The notes beneath the pieces were generated by a model. It had not been told where the DNA came from. It saw nothing but the letters and a program-made list of their open reading frames with translations, and did no database searches. Below, in pieces: positions 35,801 through 43,674 of a stretch of DNA of 64,000 nucleotides. A program made the position numbers and the translations under genes. Each line of letters begins with the position of its first letter. Position 1 is the first letter of the stretch. The DNA comes from Geoanaerobacter sp964528055. Its GTDB lineage: Bacteria > Desulfobacterota > Desulfuromonadia > Geobacterales > DSM-12255. Where the stretch lies: NCBI GenBank assembly GCA_964528055.1, contig CAZGQM010000002.1, positions 310,001 to 374,000 on the forward strand, given 5' to 3'.

Positions 35801-36358
35801 ACAGTTCGAAAGGCCCGGAAAAATGCTTTCATGTTTTGCATGGCTGCCGGCAACTCCGCCTGCCCCTCCGTTAGGAGGTGAACTGTGACAGGTACCCATG
35901 CAGTCATTTGGCGAAACTAATGGCGCGCTCCCCCATACTGGAGATTGCTTTTCGAAATGACAATTTGTATTTGAGCAGCTGCCAAGCGCTGGGGTCGATG
36001 ACTGGGGAAACGCAGAGGTGCTGTTCTTGTAGAGGGCCTGAATCGGAGAATTGTTGAGATTAGAGGAAAGCTTTATCTTCCCGTCGCGGTGACCTTCACC
36101 GTATCCGCTGCTCCCCGGGTGACACTTGGCGCAAGAAGAGGCGTTGACCGACGGCCCCATGTGGGTCTGGTGGTTCCCCTGGAAACCACCGTTCAAGATG
36201 TTGCGGAAGGGAGAATCAAGAGGCCTGTAATCGGGTATGTTCTTGCTGCCGTGGCATTCGTAGCATTCCATCCCCATGGCAATTCCAGTAGTTAGAGTAA
36301 ACAAGACCACCAATAAAACGCCAAATGGCCAAGCGCATCTCCAGGCAGAAGTTTCCAC
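32873..36358 (-). CDS. Giant multiheme c-type cytochrome with Ig-like and MAM-like C-terminus (about 23 candidate hemes)
   Basis: The GTG at 36358 follows GGAGGTAGT, and the product is 1161 residues with a signal peptide. I count 14 CX2CH, seven CX4CH (such as CSNTNCH, CKTVYCH, CSNIYCH, CSNTYCH, CSNVSCH), one CX3CH (CMGTCH) and one CX5CH (CGGTKGCH). After the last heme (near residue 890) come an SbsA-type Ig-like domain (FSEDMDPATINISTFQLDN) and a ~190-residue jelly-roll-like domain (VELNFKTSFAAYGYQ; FRFQNPQGQTIPFWQVDDI). The heme part parallels the neighbouring cytochrome; the non-heme tail is unique to this one and suggests surface attachment or substrate binding. It has its own terminator. 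Confidence 0.9.
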   Translation of the reverse strand: METSAWRCAWPFGVLLVVLFTLTTGIAMGMECYECHGSKNIPDYRPLDSPFRNILNGGFQGNHQTHMGPSVNASSCAKCHPGSSGYGEGHRDGKIKLSSNLNNSPIQALYKNSTSAFPQSSTPALGSCSNTNCHFEKQSPVWGSAPLVSPNDCMGTCHSSPPNGGAGGVAGSHAKHESIFPGLSNCMLCHSDHISEPSPFSHASSAANRGIQVKSASPYFGPYALYSGNTRDFLPSQVNTFGSCKTVYCHSTVQGVTDPTQAPATLYAPTWGETFSDAICGGTKGCHGVGFGHPEDASVPALQARWKPLETGSHAKHITYRFNESGNCQACHYNFTNTGDTGCYSCHSLFFHGPPFLNHIDRNITISFNPGNSLFSEGSGSYSGDTVPGTPYGSCSNIYCHSDGTAASTDLLTPSPAIQWGSSSLSCTSCHGYPPSYQTGSPKANSHTLHTSGKGLSCKRCHYGTTSDNITISSTATHVNRSYDISAPPGETLTYTFSKGGGSCSNTYCHSSAQGINDPTLPPVYSTPLWGNYTSPKNWCGRCHGARYHSWIPAITTGSHGKHLRFEQGSYCMQCHATNHFSTTKFGSCDECHVGRFTTNNRFNDPEHADGVINVAFDKRTPLAGANATYLGDSVPRTPYGGCSSVYCHSQGTSFTEPYPAPNVPSPAWGSSLPSDCSGCHGSDRQSAVQLATGSHQKHIRYNCSFCHNSSVSDSRTAIPSSGSSFSKHVNGYVDVSLRHGGTYAGLASVSRRVGSAPGSCKSGICHNNGTWITTGLIFGSASSPRWGSAGNFTCVSCHDYPPSYQDNSIKPNSHAVHSNYSCNVCHFPTTTDGITISANETHLNQQYDLGNEGPPMFTYTFNTRGSTCSNVSCHAQELKNANWGKFAQEPVSFAPANNSSNLPITAIPSVVFSEDMDPATINISTFQLDNGASGTVNYDQATRTATFVPNSPLVYFNIYTATLSTGVKNISGKPLPHSYTWSFTTAKSALFRAVMTEQFAVPNYSQLPAGWTRVHAAGSNDWVLHTGTDLNECGTYGSTAYITAQNQWYTPILDGELRSPALNLSGYQSVELNFKTSFAAYGYQITADVDVSSNGAAGPWTNVWKRTATYRYYKNETVNISRFAKGQSNVMLRFRFQNPQGQTIPFWQVDDIIVSGDPLN

Positions 36359-36411
36359 ACTACCTCCAATGCTTCGGTAAATTGAGCACTTCCTAGTTAA
36401 AGAATTATAAA

Positions 36412-36450
36412 TTAATTAAATATTTGCCATGATACAGCAATATTCGTACC
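36412..36450 (-). promoter_or_regulatory. Shared upstream element of the 23-heme cytochrome gene
   Basis: TTAATTAAATATT (36412-36424), 11 bases, AGCAATATTCGTACC (36436-36450), matching the block before the paralogue at 32739-32777. Both are followed by TGG-x-GTGG. The minus strand reads TTGCTG-N17-AATTAA. Confidence 0.7.
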
Positions 36451-36470
36451 GCTCTGGAGTGGGGATGCGC

Positions 36471-36496
36471 AAAAAAACCACATGATATCAGTAGGT
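36471..36496 (-). terminator. Possible terminator of the PBP/GGDEF-EAL operon
   Basis: On the minus strand an imperfect stem AACCTAC/GTGGTT with one bulge encloses a 9-base loop and is followed by seven Ts. It is ~100 bases past the GGDEF-EAL stop. The stem is weak. Confidence 0.4.
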
Positions 36497-36592
36497 TGTC
36501 TCATGAACGAAATGATTACATTGCTGACTGTAAAGGGTAAATTGATGGTGAAGATTAATGAAAAATGATTGTCTTGTGATGGATTTAACGGG

Positions 36593-38782
36593 TCAGCGAG
36601 AAGTTTTGGCTCGTAATAGTGTAAGCAGTTTTTCTTCGGTGAGCGGGCGGTGGAAATAATAGCCTTGAATCTCGTCGCAGTTGCAGGAGCGGAAGAACGC
36701 TACCTGTTCAGCTGTTTCGACCCCTTCGGCGATTACGAACATCTTGAGGCGGAATGCCATGGCGATTATTGCCTCGACAATAGCCCGGTCTTCGGGGTTA
36801 TTGCAGACATCCGTAACAAATGACCGGTCAATTTTAATCCTGTCGATCGGGAAATTTTTCAGGTAGCCGAGGGATGAATAGCCTGCTCCGAAGTCGTCCA
36901 TCACAATGCTGAGGTCGAGCTCCTTGAGTCGGAAAAGGTCCCTGATTGTTGATTCTGCATTGGCCATGAGACTGGTTTCGGTCAGTTCCAGTTCAAGGTG
37001 CTGAGGATTTGCTCCTGTCGTGGTCAGGATCTTCCCGACCAGTTCAACGAAACCTTTGTTGTTGAACTGGCGTCCTGAGATATTCACTGCCAGACGGAAC
37101 GGAGGAATGCCCGCATCATGCCACTCTTTCATCTTCCGACAGGCGGTTCGCAGCACCCAATCTCCGAGCGGCACTATCAGGCCTGACTCCTCTGCCATCG
37201 GTATGAATTCGTCCGGCATTAACCGACCCTTGTCCGGGTGATCCCAGCGGATGAGGGCTTCCGCGGCAACTACCGATCCATCGGTTGCGTTAACAATCGG
37301 CTGGAATTCAAGATAAAACTGCTCGCTTTCGATGGCCTGTCTCAGACTGGTTTCCATTTCCATCCGGTAATGTGCCTTCTGGTTCATCTCCGAAGAGTAG
37401 AAGTGAAAACCGCTGCGCCCACTCTCCTTTGCAGCGTACATAGCCATGTCGGCAGATTTCAACAGGGTGTGCGCATCCATGGCGTCATCGGGGAAGATGG
37501 CGATGCCGATGCTGGCCGAAGTGTACACTTCCCGACTGTTGATAGTGTAGGTTGCAGTGATATTGTTGAGGATGTGCTGAGAAACATATGCTGCATTGAG
37601 TTCTTCTCCGCAGGAGGCGAGAATGATGATGAATTCATCTCCGCCAAGCCTGGCAAGTGTGTCGATGTCGCGAAGCGAATCTCTGAGGCGGTGGGCAACC
37701 TGAATCAGGAGAAGGTCGCCGTGGGCATGTCCCAACGTGTCGTTTACGGATTTGAACCGGTCAAGGTCAAGGAACAAGACGGCTACCCTTGAGTTGTCGC
37801 GGTTTGCCCGTGCCAGAGCCTGATCAAGACGGTCCTTCATCAGGAGACGATTCGGGAGCCCGGTAAGAGAGTCATAATAGGCAAGCTTCCTGATCTGCTC
37901 TTCCGAGTCCTTGCGCTCTGTTATATCCTCGATTAGGGTGGCAAAATGCTCCTGATCAGGGTAAAAAACCGATACTGCAAAGATGCGCCCCTGATCTTTG
38001 AACGTCATTTCGAATGAGAGCGGTTCACCGCTTTTAAGTGCCTGCAGTATCTCCGTGAAGTAGTTCATCAAAGATTTATACAGATCGGTATCATCCCTAC
38101 CGATTAACTCGATTCTGCTTTTTTCGAGGATCAACTCGCATGCCGGGTTCATCTCGATAAGCGAGAAGGAGACCGGTGTACCATCAGGAGTACGGGATAT
38201 CCGGTAAAGTGCCATCCCTTCTTTCATGGATTCATACAGGGCTCGGTAACTGCTTTCGCTCTCTTCAAGGGAGTCCACGGCTTTTCGCAACGCATTCAGT
38301 GGTAACTGTCTCAAGGCATAGAACAGGAGAATTCCGAGCAGCAGTGAGAGCAAGAATACACCGGCGGTTCGCAAGATGAGGGGAAAGATGGATCGACTGA
38401 TCTCGATCGTCGCCACAGGCCGACCGGCATCGAAAATTTCATGGCTCCGGGAGAGGATTGGGGGCTTCAGTGGTTCTAGGCTTTCGGCAATGATCTCTCC
38501 CCGCATGTTATAAATACGGCGGATTTCTTGAGTGTCACTTTCAGTTCTGCGCTCCAGCAGTTCCGCGAGCCTGATCTGCTCAAAGATCCACATTTCAGGA
38601 TTGGCCATTACAAGGGAAGCTGCATTGCGGGCGCTTATATCAGCCTGAGAGTCGAGAGTACCTATCAGGTATTGGTAGGTGATGGAGAAATACCCCAATG
38701 GAGCGAGCAGGGTAAGGAGTGTCGCAATTCCTGCAGCAATCGCTGTTGTTATCTGGAATACTGAGCGGTACGGGGTTTTCAA
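36593..38782 (-). CDS. Membrane GGDEF-EAL c-di-GMP enzyme with periplasmic and PAS domains
   Basis: The 729-residue protein has two membrane helices (residues ~12-35 and ~140-160) bounding a ~100-residue periplasmic sensor region. A PAS domain (YRALYESMKEGMALY) follows, then GGDEF (RLGGDEFIIILAS, VLFLDLDRFKSVNDTLGHAH) and EAL (AEALIRWDHPDKGRL; MDDFGAGYSSLGYLKNFPID). Both active sites look intact, so it could make or break down c-di-GMP. Its ATG overlaps the stop of the periplasmic binding protein gene by 4 bases, which suggests the binding protein supplies its ligand input. A weak terminator follows ~100 bases downstream. Confidence 0.93.
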   Translation of the reverse strand: MKTPYRSVFQITTAIAAGIATLLTLLAPLGYFSITYQYLIGTLDSQADISARNAASLVMANPEMWIFEQIRLAELLERRTESDTQEIRRIYNMRGEIIAESLEPLKPPILSRSHEIFDAGRPVATIEISRSIFPLILRTAGVFLLSLLLGILLFYALRQLPLNALRKAVDSLEESESSYRALYESMKEGMALYRISRTPDGTPVSFSLIEMNPACELILEKSRIELIGRDDTDLYKSLMNYFTEILQALKSGEPLSFEMTFKDQGRIFAVSVFYPDQEHFATLIEDITERKDSEEQIRKLAYYDSLTGLPNRLLMKDRLDQALARANRDNSRVAVLFLDLDRFKSVNDTLGHAHGDLLLIQVAHRLRDSLRDIDTLARLGGDEFIIILASCGEELNAAYVSQHILNNITATYTINSREVYTSASIGIAIFPDDAMDAHTLLKSADMAMYAAKESGRSGFHFYSSEMNQKAHYRMEMETSLRQAIESEQFYLEFQPIVNATDGSVVAAEALIRWDHPDKGRLMPDEFIPMAEESGLIVPLGDWVLRTACRKMKEWHDAGIPPFRLAVNISGRQFNNKGFVELVGKILTTTGANPQHLELELTETSLMANAESTIRDLFRLKELDLSIVMDDFGAGYSSLGYLKNFPIDRIKIDRSFVTDVCNNPEDRAIVEAIIAMAFRLKMFVIAEGVETAEQVAFFRSCNCDEIQGYYFHRPLTEEKLLTLLRAKTSR

Positions 38783-39633
38783 TTTCCGGCGTTCCCTCCT
38801 GCTTCCACAAGCAGGCCTGCTTTTTCGGCTATGGCCCTCCCCTGTGGAGAATAGACGAATTTCAGGAATCTTTTGACAACTGGTGAGGCCTTTTCAGTGG
38901 TGATAAAGCGGGCATCCTTTGCCAGGGGGTAACTGCCTGAGGCCAATGCCTGTAGTGTCGGCTTGACTCCGTTCAGCGAGAGCCTGTTGAGCTGGGTTTC
39001 TTCGACGACGAGTGATGACAATCCCGCAAATCCCACAGCACCAGGCATCTTTTCGATGACGTCAATCGACTCGGGATCGGTAACGGCAACGATCATCCCC
39101 TTGTGTTTCTGCGCAACCGAAACGGCTTTGTCCATGGCAGGGGACAACCCGCGCAAGATCTTGGTGTCGATGTCTCCCTCAGGCCGGAGAACGAGGCGGA
39201 TCTGGTCGCCATTGGGCCATGTGGTCAGCTTCAATGTGTACATCTCTACGAGTTCCCTGGTTGTGAGATCGGTTTTACGGACATTCTTATTGGTGACGAT
39301 TACCAGCGGCATCCTGCCGTAGTCACTGGAACGCCCCCCTTGAGAGATCTCTTCGGGCTTGAGCTGTTTGCTGCTGACAGCGATATCGAGAGAACCCGCA
39401 AGAAGCGCTTTGATTGCCCCTGAACTTCCGAGTGGCTTCTCCATCTCTATGGCAACTTTGGGATTCGCTTTTACGTACGCCTTGATAAGCGGTTTCATCA
39501 TATCAAGGCAGCTTCCGGAGCCGTTGATCCGGATTGTCTCTACTGCCCCGGCCGGCTGGAGGCCGGATAGGGCAAGCAGGCAGATCATGCCGATGAAGCA
39601 GCTGAACCAACGTCTACCCGTGACAGTAATCAT
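38779..39633 (-). CDS. PstS-like periplasmic substrate-binding protein
   Basis: The 284-residue protein starts at 39633 after AAGGGG and has a signal peptide ending near PAGAVE. The mature part reads IRINGSGSCLDMMKPLIKAY and GSSGAIKALLAGSLDIAVSS, the phosphate-binding (PBP-like II) pattern, with an ending like PstS (ASPVVKRFLKFVYSPQGRA). No Pst permease or ATPase gene is near. Instead it overlaps the GGDEF-EAL gene, so it probably works as a sensor subunit rather than for transport. The ligand could be phosphate or another oxyanion. Confidence 0.8.
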   Translation of the reverse strand: MITVTGRRWFSCFIGMICLLALSGLQPAGAVETIRINGSGSCLDMMKPLIKAYVKANPKVAIEMEKPLGSSGAIKALLAGSLDIAVSSKQLKPEEISQGGRSSDYGRMPLVIVTNKNVRKTDLTTRELVEMYTLKLTTWPNGDQIRLVLRPEGDIDTKILRGLSPAMDKAVSVAQKHKGMIVAVTDPESIDVIEKMPGAVGFAGLSSLVVEETQLNRLSLNGVKPTLQALASGSYPLAKDARFITTEKASPVVKRFLKFVYSPQGRAIAEKAGLLVEAGGNAGN

Positions 39634-39860
39634 GAAAGCACCCCTTGCGGTTTGGATCGTCAAACAGCGACTGTATCTATGATACGGCTTACTTCCCGAT
39701 ATTCAATGGGTGATAATGTAGGTATCGACAATTTCAGGCGTTATGGTGAGTTGCTCCTGAGTGTAGTTGATTTGTGGGTGAGAGAGGAAGGGGCCAGACC
39801 GTTTCCGGTAAGGCCCGAAATGATCAGAATAAAGTTAGGGAGGCGTGGCACTTCAAGTAG

Positions 39861-40865
39861 TTAAATCCGGTATGCTTCCACTTCCGGGTCGCCAAAGTTG
39901 CTGGGGACAGTCAAAATTTCCTCTGAGTCACCACAGATTACCTTGATCGCGCATGAAGCCCCTGTTGGGGCCTTTGTGTAGCGGAGGAGGATACTTGATG
40001 CCGTCTCAAGGAATTCAGGCGTAACAACCCCCATAACGACACCCAAAGGGCTGCTTCCCTCGATCCAGCGGATGCTCGCTTCGCCGGTTTGCAGCTGTGA
40101 GGTCAGGGTGGAATTCTCAAGTTCGTTGCGTCCAACCAGTAACTTTGTCTGAGGTCCGAGGCGAAAGTGCCGGGCAAGCTTGAGAAGCCGGAAATCGCGC
40201 ATGTCAAGCTGATCCGAGTGCTCGAATATGTCCCGTACCTTTGGTGCAAATGATACCTCGCTCAGCATGCACCCCCCGGCTGGGCAGGGGTAGTTCTTCA
40301 CATCCAGTTCATCGGCAAGCTCCATCTGCTCCTTGCGCGATCGTCCCTGGATAGAGAGCAGCTTTTCGCGATCGACCCATCCCTCTGTCTCAGGGATGGT
40401 AGGTGCGAAATGTTTGGCTGATAAAGGTCTGAGCAGGAGGCCCTCCAGTCCGCTTTCACGTTCTATTGTACGTAATGTATCCCTGCGCTGGCTCATGGGC
40501 CGTTGGCCAAGCACCTCGCCGGTGATCACGAAATCGGCACCGGACTCTGCCATGTACTCTTTAGCCTTCCTGAGCAGGAATATACGGCAGTCTATGCAGG
40601 GGTTGATCGCCTTGCCGTAACCGTGCTTCGGGTTACGTACGATCTCCAGGTACTCTATCCCCTTGTTCATCACCTTAATCGGGATATCGAACTCTTCGGC
40701 GACGCGAACCGCTTCGGATTTGCAACCCGTATTCTTGCCCGTACAGGTGCAGAAGGGGGAGGTGAAATTGAGGGCCTCAACTTCAATCCCCTGATCAAGC
40801 ATAACCTTGACTGCGAGGGTTGAGTCGAGACCTCCGGAGAGGAGGGCGAGGGCTTTGCGCTTCAT
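39861..40865 (-). CDS. PP-loop tRNA thiolation-like protein (ThiI/MnmA-related)
   Basis: The 334-residue protein starts at 40865 behind CCAGGAGCCACC. The N-terminus has the PP-loop ATP-pyrophosphatase motif LSGGLDSTLAVKV. Cysteine motifs follow (CTCTGKNTGC; CIDC; CPAGGC), which could hold an Fe-S cluster or relay sulfur. The C-terminal ~120 residues resemble an RNA-binding NFACT-R-type domain (LLKLARHFRLGPQTKLLVGR). The family is often annotated as a tRNA thiouridine synthase or methyltransferase-like protein; the exact tRNA position is not evident. It is divergent from the patatin gene. Confidence 0.72.
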   Translation of the reverse strand: MKRKALALLSGGLDSTLAVKVMLDQGIEVEALNFTSPFCTCTGKNTGCKSEAVRVAEEFDIPIKVMNKGIEYLEIVRNPKHGYGKAINPCIDCRIFLLRKAKEYMAESGADFVITGEVLGQRPMSQRRDTLRTIERESGLEGLLLRPLSAKHFAPTIPETEGWVDREKLLSIQGRSRKEQMELADELDVKNYPCPAGGCMLSEVSFAPKVRDIFEHSDQLDMRDFRLLKLARHFRLGPQTKLLVGRNELENSTLTSQLQTGEASIRWIEGSSPLGVVMGVVTPEFLETASSILLRYTKAPTGASCAIKVICGDSEEILTVPSNFGDPEVEAYRI

Positions 40866-41114
40866 GGTGGCTCCTGGGGTTACATACGCAGGCTCTGACG
40901 AGGAGAGCCGAACGACATGACCCGATAGAATAGCCCGTTGCAGGAATGACCTGAACGGGCAAGGCCACCTTACCACAATAAAAGTCAAAAAGTAAAGCAG
41001 GGTGCACAGTTGTGGCTGTTGACGGTGTCTGGTTGACTTTGCCTGGGCTCCACTTATACTTTGAATGCGGCAGGCTTTGACGCGGATGCTGCAGTATCTT
41101 CTGGAGTCCTGTAC

Positions 41115-41993
41115 ATGTCCGAAAGACGTATCCCTGTGCAGAATGTCGCACCTTTGCCCTATTCCAGAAACGAGCCGGTTACACTGCTGATGCTTGGAGG
41201 CGGGATTCGTTTCCCAGCCCTTGTGGGGGCACTTCGCGCCGTCGAGGAGAAGGGGATCAGGGTCGCCAAGGTGGTCGGTTCATCAGCAGGCAGTATCGTT
41301 GGGGCCCTCTACGCATCGGGGATGACCGTAGACGACTTACAGCGCGAGACTTTCGCGCTCAACCCGGAACGCTTCAGGGATGTTTCTCTCAAAAGCATCC
41401 TTTTGGAGAAAGGGCTCTGCTCAGGTAATGCGCTGGAGAGCTGGGTTGACGAAAGGATTGGCAGACGGCGCTTTGCCGATGACTTCCGAATTCCAGTTCA
41501 GGTCATAGCTACCGATATACTCAACTACCGGCCTGTAATCTTTTCTGCAGCAAGCCATCCGGAGCTGAAGGTGTCATCAGCCACCCGCTTTTCCAACGGC
41601 GTCCCTTGGGTGTTTGCAGTATGCAGCCACAGGCATCAGGGGAACAGCCATGTCTTTGTGGACGGCTCCCTCATGGCAGGCTCTGTTGAAGAGTCATATG
41701 GACGAAGTCAGGAGCGGATACTTATACTCAAGGTGGTCTCCAAGCGCAGCCTCAGGTATCAAACTGCTGGAGAACTGACCTTTTCGCGGTATTTTCGCGA
41801 GATGCTCAACTTTTCGCTTCATGCCATGGAAAAGGAGTTCATCAAGGGGGGACGCTGGAAGGACACCATCCTGCTCTACTGTTCCGATATCGAACCTGCC
41901 CGTTTCACCCTTTCTTCAAAGGAGAAGGAGTATCTGCTGGAGCAAGGATATGAGCAGACCATGAAATTTCTATCATACAAATGGGGCATCTGA
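41115..41993 (+). CDS. Patatin-like phospholipase
   Basis: The 292-residue protein starts at the ATG at 41115 (TGGAG upstream); an ATG 18 codons earlier is less likely. It has the oxyanion motif GGGIRFPAL, the nucleophile elbow GSSAG (G-x-S-x-G) and the catalytic Asp in VDGSLMAG. The family hydrolyses acyl chains of lipids. The protein lacks a signal peptide, so it should act on the inner membrane from the cytoplasm. It precedes the GspE-like gene by 12 bases, an unusual companion for pilus motor genes. Confidence 0.83.
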   Translation: MSERRIPVQNVAPLPYSRNEPVTLLMLGGGIRFPALVGALRAVEEKGIRVAKVVGSSAGSIVGALYASGMTVDDLQRETFALNPERFRDVSLKSILLEKGLCSGNALESWVDERIGRRRFADDFRIPVQVIATDILNYRPVIFSAASHPELKVSSATRFSNGVPWVFAVCSHRHQGNSHVFVDGSLMAGSVEESYGRSQERILILKVVSKRSLRYQTAGELTFSRYFREMLNFSLHAMEKEFIKGGRWKDTILLYCSDIEPARFTLSSKEKEYLLEQGYEQTMKFLSYKWGI

Positions 41994-42005
41994 TTCGGAG
42001 GCACA

Positions 42006-43661
42006 ATGGAAAGCCTGATGAAGGAAGGCTCTCTCGGCCACATCCTCTATAAATCCAATATTATCAGCGAGCAGGACATTCGTGCTGCGCTGGATGAGCA
42101 GCGGAGCAGCGGCAGGCGCTTTGGCGAGGCTCTGGTTCTGTTGGGGATAGTTACGCAGGAGGATATTGACTGGGCACTCTCGAACCAGCTGGATATCCCC
42201 TATGTCCGTCTCAAGAAAGATATGATCGATGCTGTTGCCGTGTCACTTGTTCCTGCGGGGATTGCGAGGCAATACAATCTCATACCTCTGATCAGAATCG
42301 GAGATGAGCTGAACGTTGCCATGGCTGATCCCCTAAACCATGCTGCCATTGAAGAGGCAGAGAAGGCGGCCGGCTGCAAGGTGACGGTTTCAGTGGGGCT
42401 TATCCGCGAAATACGCGCGATGCAGGATCTGTTTTATGGCATGCCTATTGAACCGCTCTCCTTCGGCTTCTCTTCAACGGTTTTTTCTGTACGCCTTCTG
42501 GAGATAATTAATAACGAGACTACCGGTGCCCGATTCCTTGACTACCTCCTTGCCTATTTTGTTCAGAACCGGCTTGCAAGCCTGTCGCTGCAACCACTCG
42601 GTGACACGGTTGCAATTAATGCAAGGCGAGGCAGCAGCAGTCGCGACATAGGAACTCTTGCCATAACTCACTACCAGGAGTTCATAATCAATCTCCGTCG
42701 CTGGTGCAAGCTCAACGGTGGAGGTGATGCCAGTAGCAAGGGGGGGCTCTCCTTTACCTTTCGGGGTCAGCGACACGGTTTCCAGGTTCTGTTTCTCAAG
42801 GGGATTGGAGGAGATTATGTGACCCTGAGGCCCAGCATGGCTGCAACCATGCCTGCACGGTTTGCGGACCTTTCGCTGACTGCCGAGACTAATGAGCAAC
42901 TGGCTCGCCTGACCAGCGGCGGAGGCTTGCTGGTAGTTGTACATCGGGATCTTGAAGAGCGCTGTCAGCTTATGGATCTCTTGCTGGCCGAGGTCGATGC
43001 GTCAGGCAAGAGCGTCATGCTCCTTGGGGAGGGGCTTGGTCACGGGGTGAAACGCTTTCCGCGAATACCGTGCAGGGATGTTTCACGTGGCGAGGTACAC
43101 AGCCTGGTCATGGCGGCCTTGGAGCATGATCCTGACATACTGTCGTTAGAAGATGCCACTGACAGTCAGGCATTTATCGCCGCAAGCAAGGCTGCCATGA
43201 GGGGCAAGCTGGTTATAGTCGGGCTGTCGCTCAAGGATATTCCGTCAACGGTGCGGCATCTTCTCTACTTCTGGCACAAGCACTATGTCATTCCTTCGTA
43301 CATTCGGGGTATCGTATCGTGCAGGCGCGTTGCGCTTCTATGCCCCAGTTGCCGTATATATCATGAACTAAGCGTTGAGGAGTGCGCGTCTCTTGGCACT
43401 TCCCTGCCGCCCGGGAGCTACTGTCGTGCTGTGGGCTGCCCGGAGTGCGATCAGAGCGGTCACCGAGGGAGCCGTTATCTCCTCGACGTTGTTTCATTCG
43501 ATAACGACGTTGTCGAGGTCTTTGAGACCTCTACGGATGGTCGGGAGGTGATCAACTTCCTGGCTGTGCGGGGCTATCGGGGGAGCGCTGAGGAGGGGGC
43601 GGAGCTGCTACGCGCCGGTGATATTTCACCCGAAGAGTACGTCACCTCCATACTTCTTTGA
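42006..43661 (+). CDS. GspE/PilB-like protein without a Walker A motif (pseudo-ATPase)
   Basis: The 551-residue protein has an N-terminal MshEN/GspE-N domain (LGHILYKSNIISEQDIRAAL; RFGEALVLLGIVTQEDIDWA; residues ~1-150). The rest keeps the layout of a type II secretion/type IV pilus ATPase, but the GPTGSGKST site is replaced by LLVVVHRDLEERCQ (~300-320). The Walker B region DPDILSLEDATD lacks the usual GE, and HTND is replaced by LSLKD. The zinc-binding cysteines survive (CPSC and GCPECDQSGHRG). It should fold like a motor but not hydrolyse ATP. It lies 13 bases upstream of pilT. Confidence 0.82.
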   Translation: MESLMKEGSLGHILYKSNIISEQDIRAALDEQRSSGRRFGEALVLLGIVTQEDIDWALSNQLDIPYVRLKKDMIDAVAVSLVPAGIARQYNLIPLIRIGDELNVAMADPLNHAAIEEAEKAAGCKVTVSVGLIREIRAMQDLFYGMPIEPLSFGFSSTVFSVRLLEIINNETTGARFLDYLLAYFVQNRLASLSLQPLGDTVAINARRGSSSRDIGTLAITHYQEFIINLRRWCKLNGGGDASSKGGLSFTFRGQRHGFQVLFLKGIGGDYVTLRPSMAATMPARFADLSLTAETNEQLARLTSGGGLLVVVHRDLEERCQLMDLLLAEVDASGKSVMLLGEGLGHGVKRFPRIPCRDVSRGEVHSLVMAALEHDPDILSLEDATDSQAFIAASKAAMRGKLVIVGLSLKDIPSTVRHLLYFWHKHYVIPSYIRGIVSCRRVALLCPSCRIYHELSVEECASLGTSLPPGSYCRAVGCPECDQSGHRGSRYLLDVVSFDNDVVEVFETSTDGREVINFLAVRGYRGSAEEGAELLRAGDISPEEYVTSILL

Positions 43662-43674
43662 CGGGGTACCTGTA

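Noticed and set aside
28955..36358. Regularly spaced repeats suggestive of a CRISPR array
   Set aside because: The repeats are short coding motifs (Cys-x-x-Cys-His, SHxKH) at variable spacing inside open frames, not identical repeats with unique spacers.
39709..39864. Plus-strand 51-codon frame between the PstS-like and PP-loop genes
   Set aside because: No good ribosome-binding site and no family likeness; it may be chance.
43078..43093. TGTTTCACGTG followed by GCGAG, similar to a parS site
   Set aside because: Only the left half and centre match the palindrome; the right half fails, and it lies in a coding region 24 kb from parAB.
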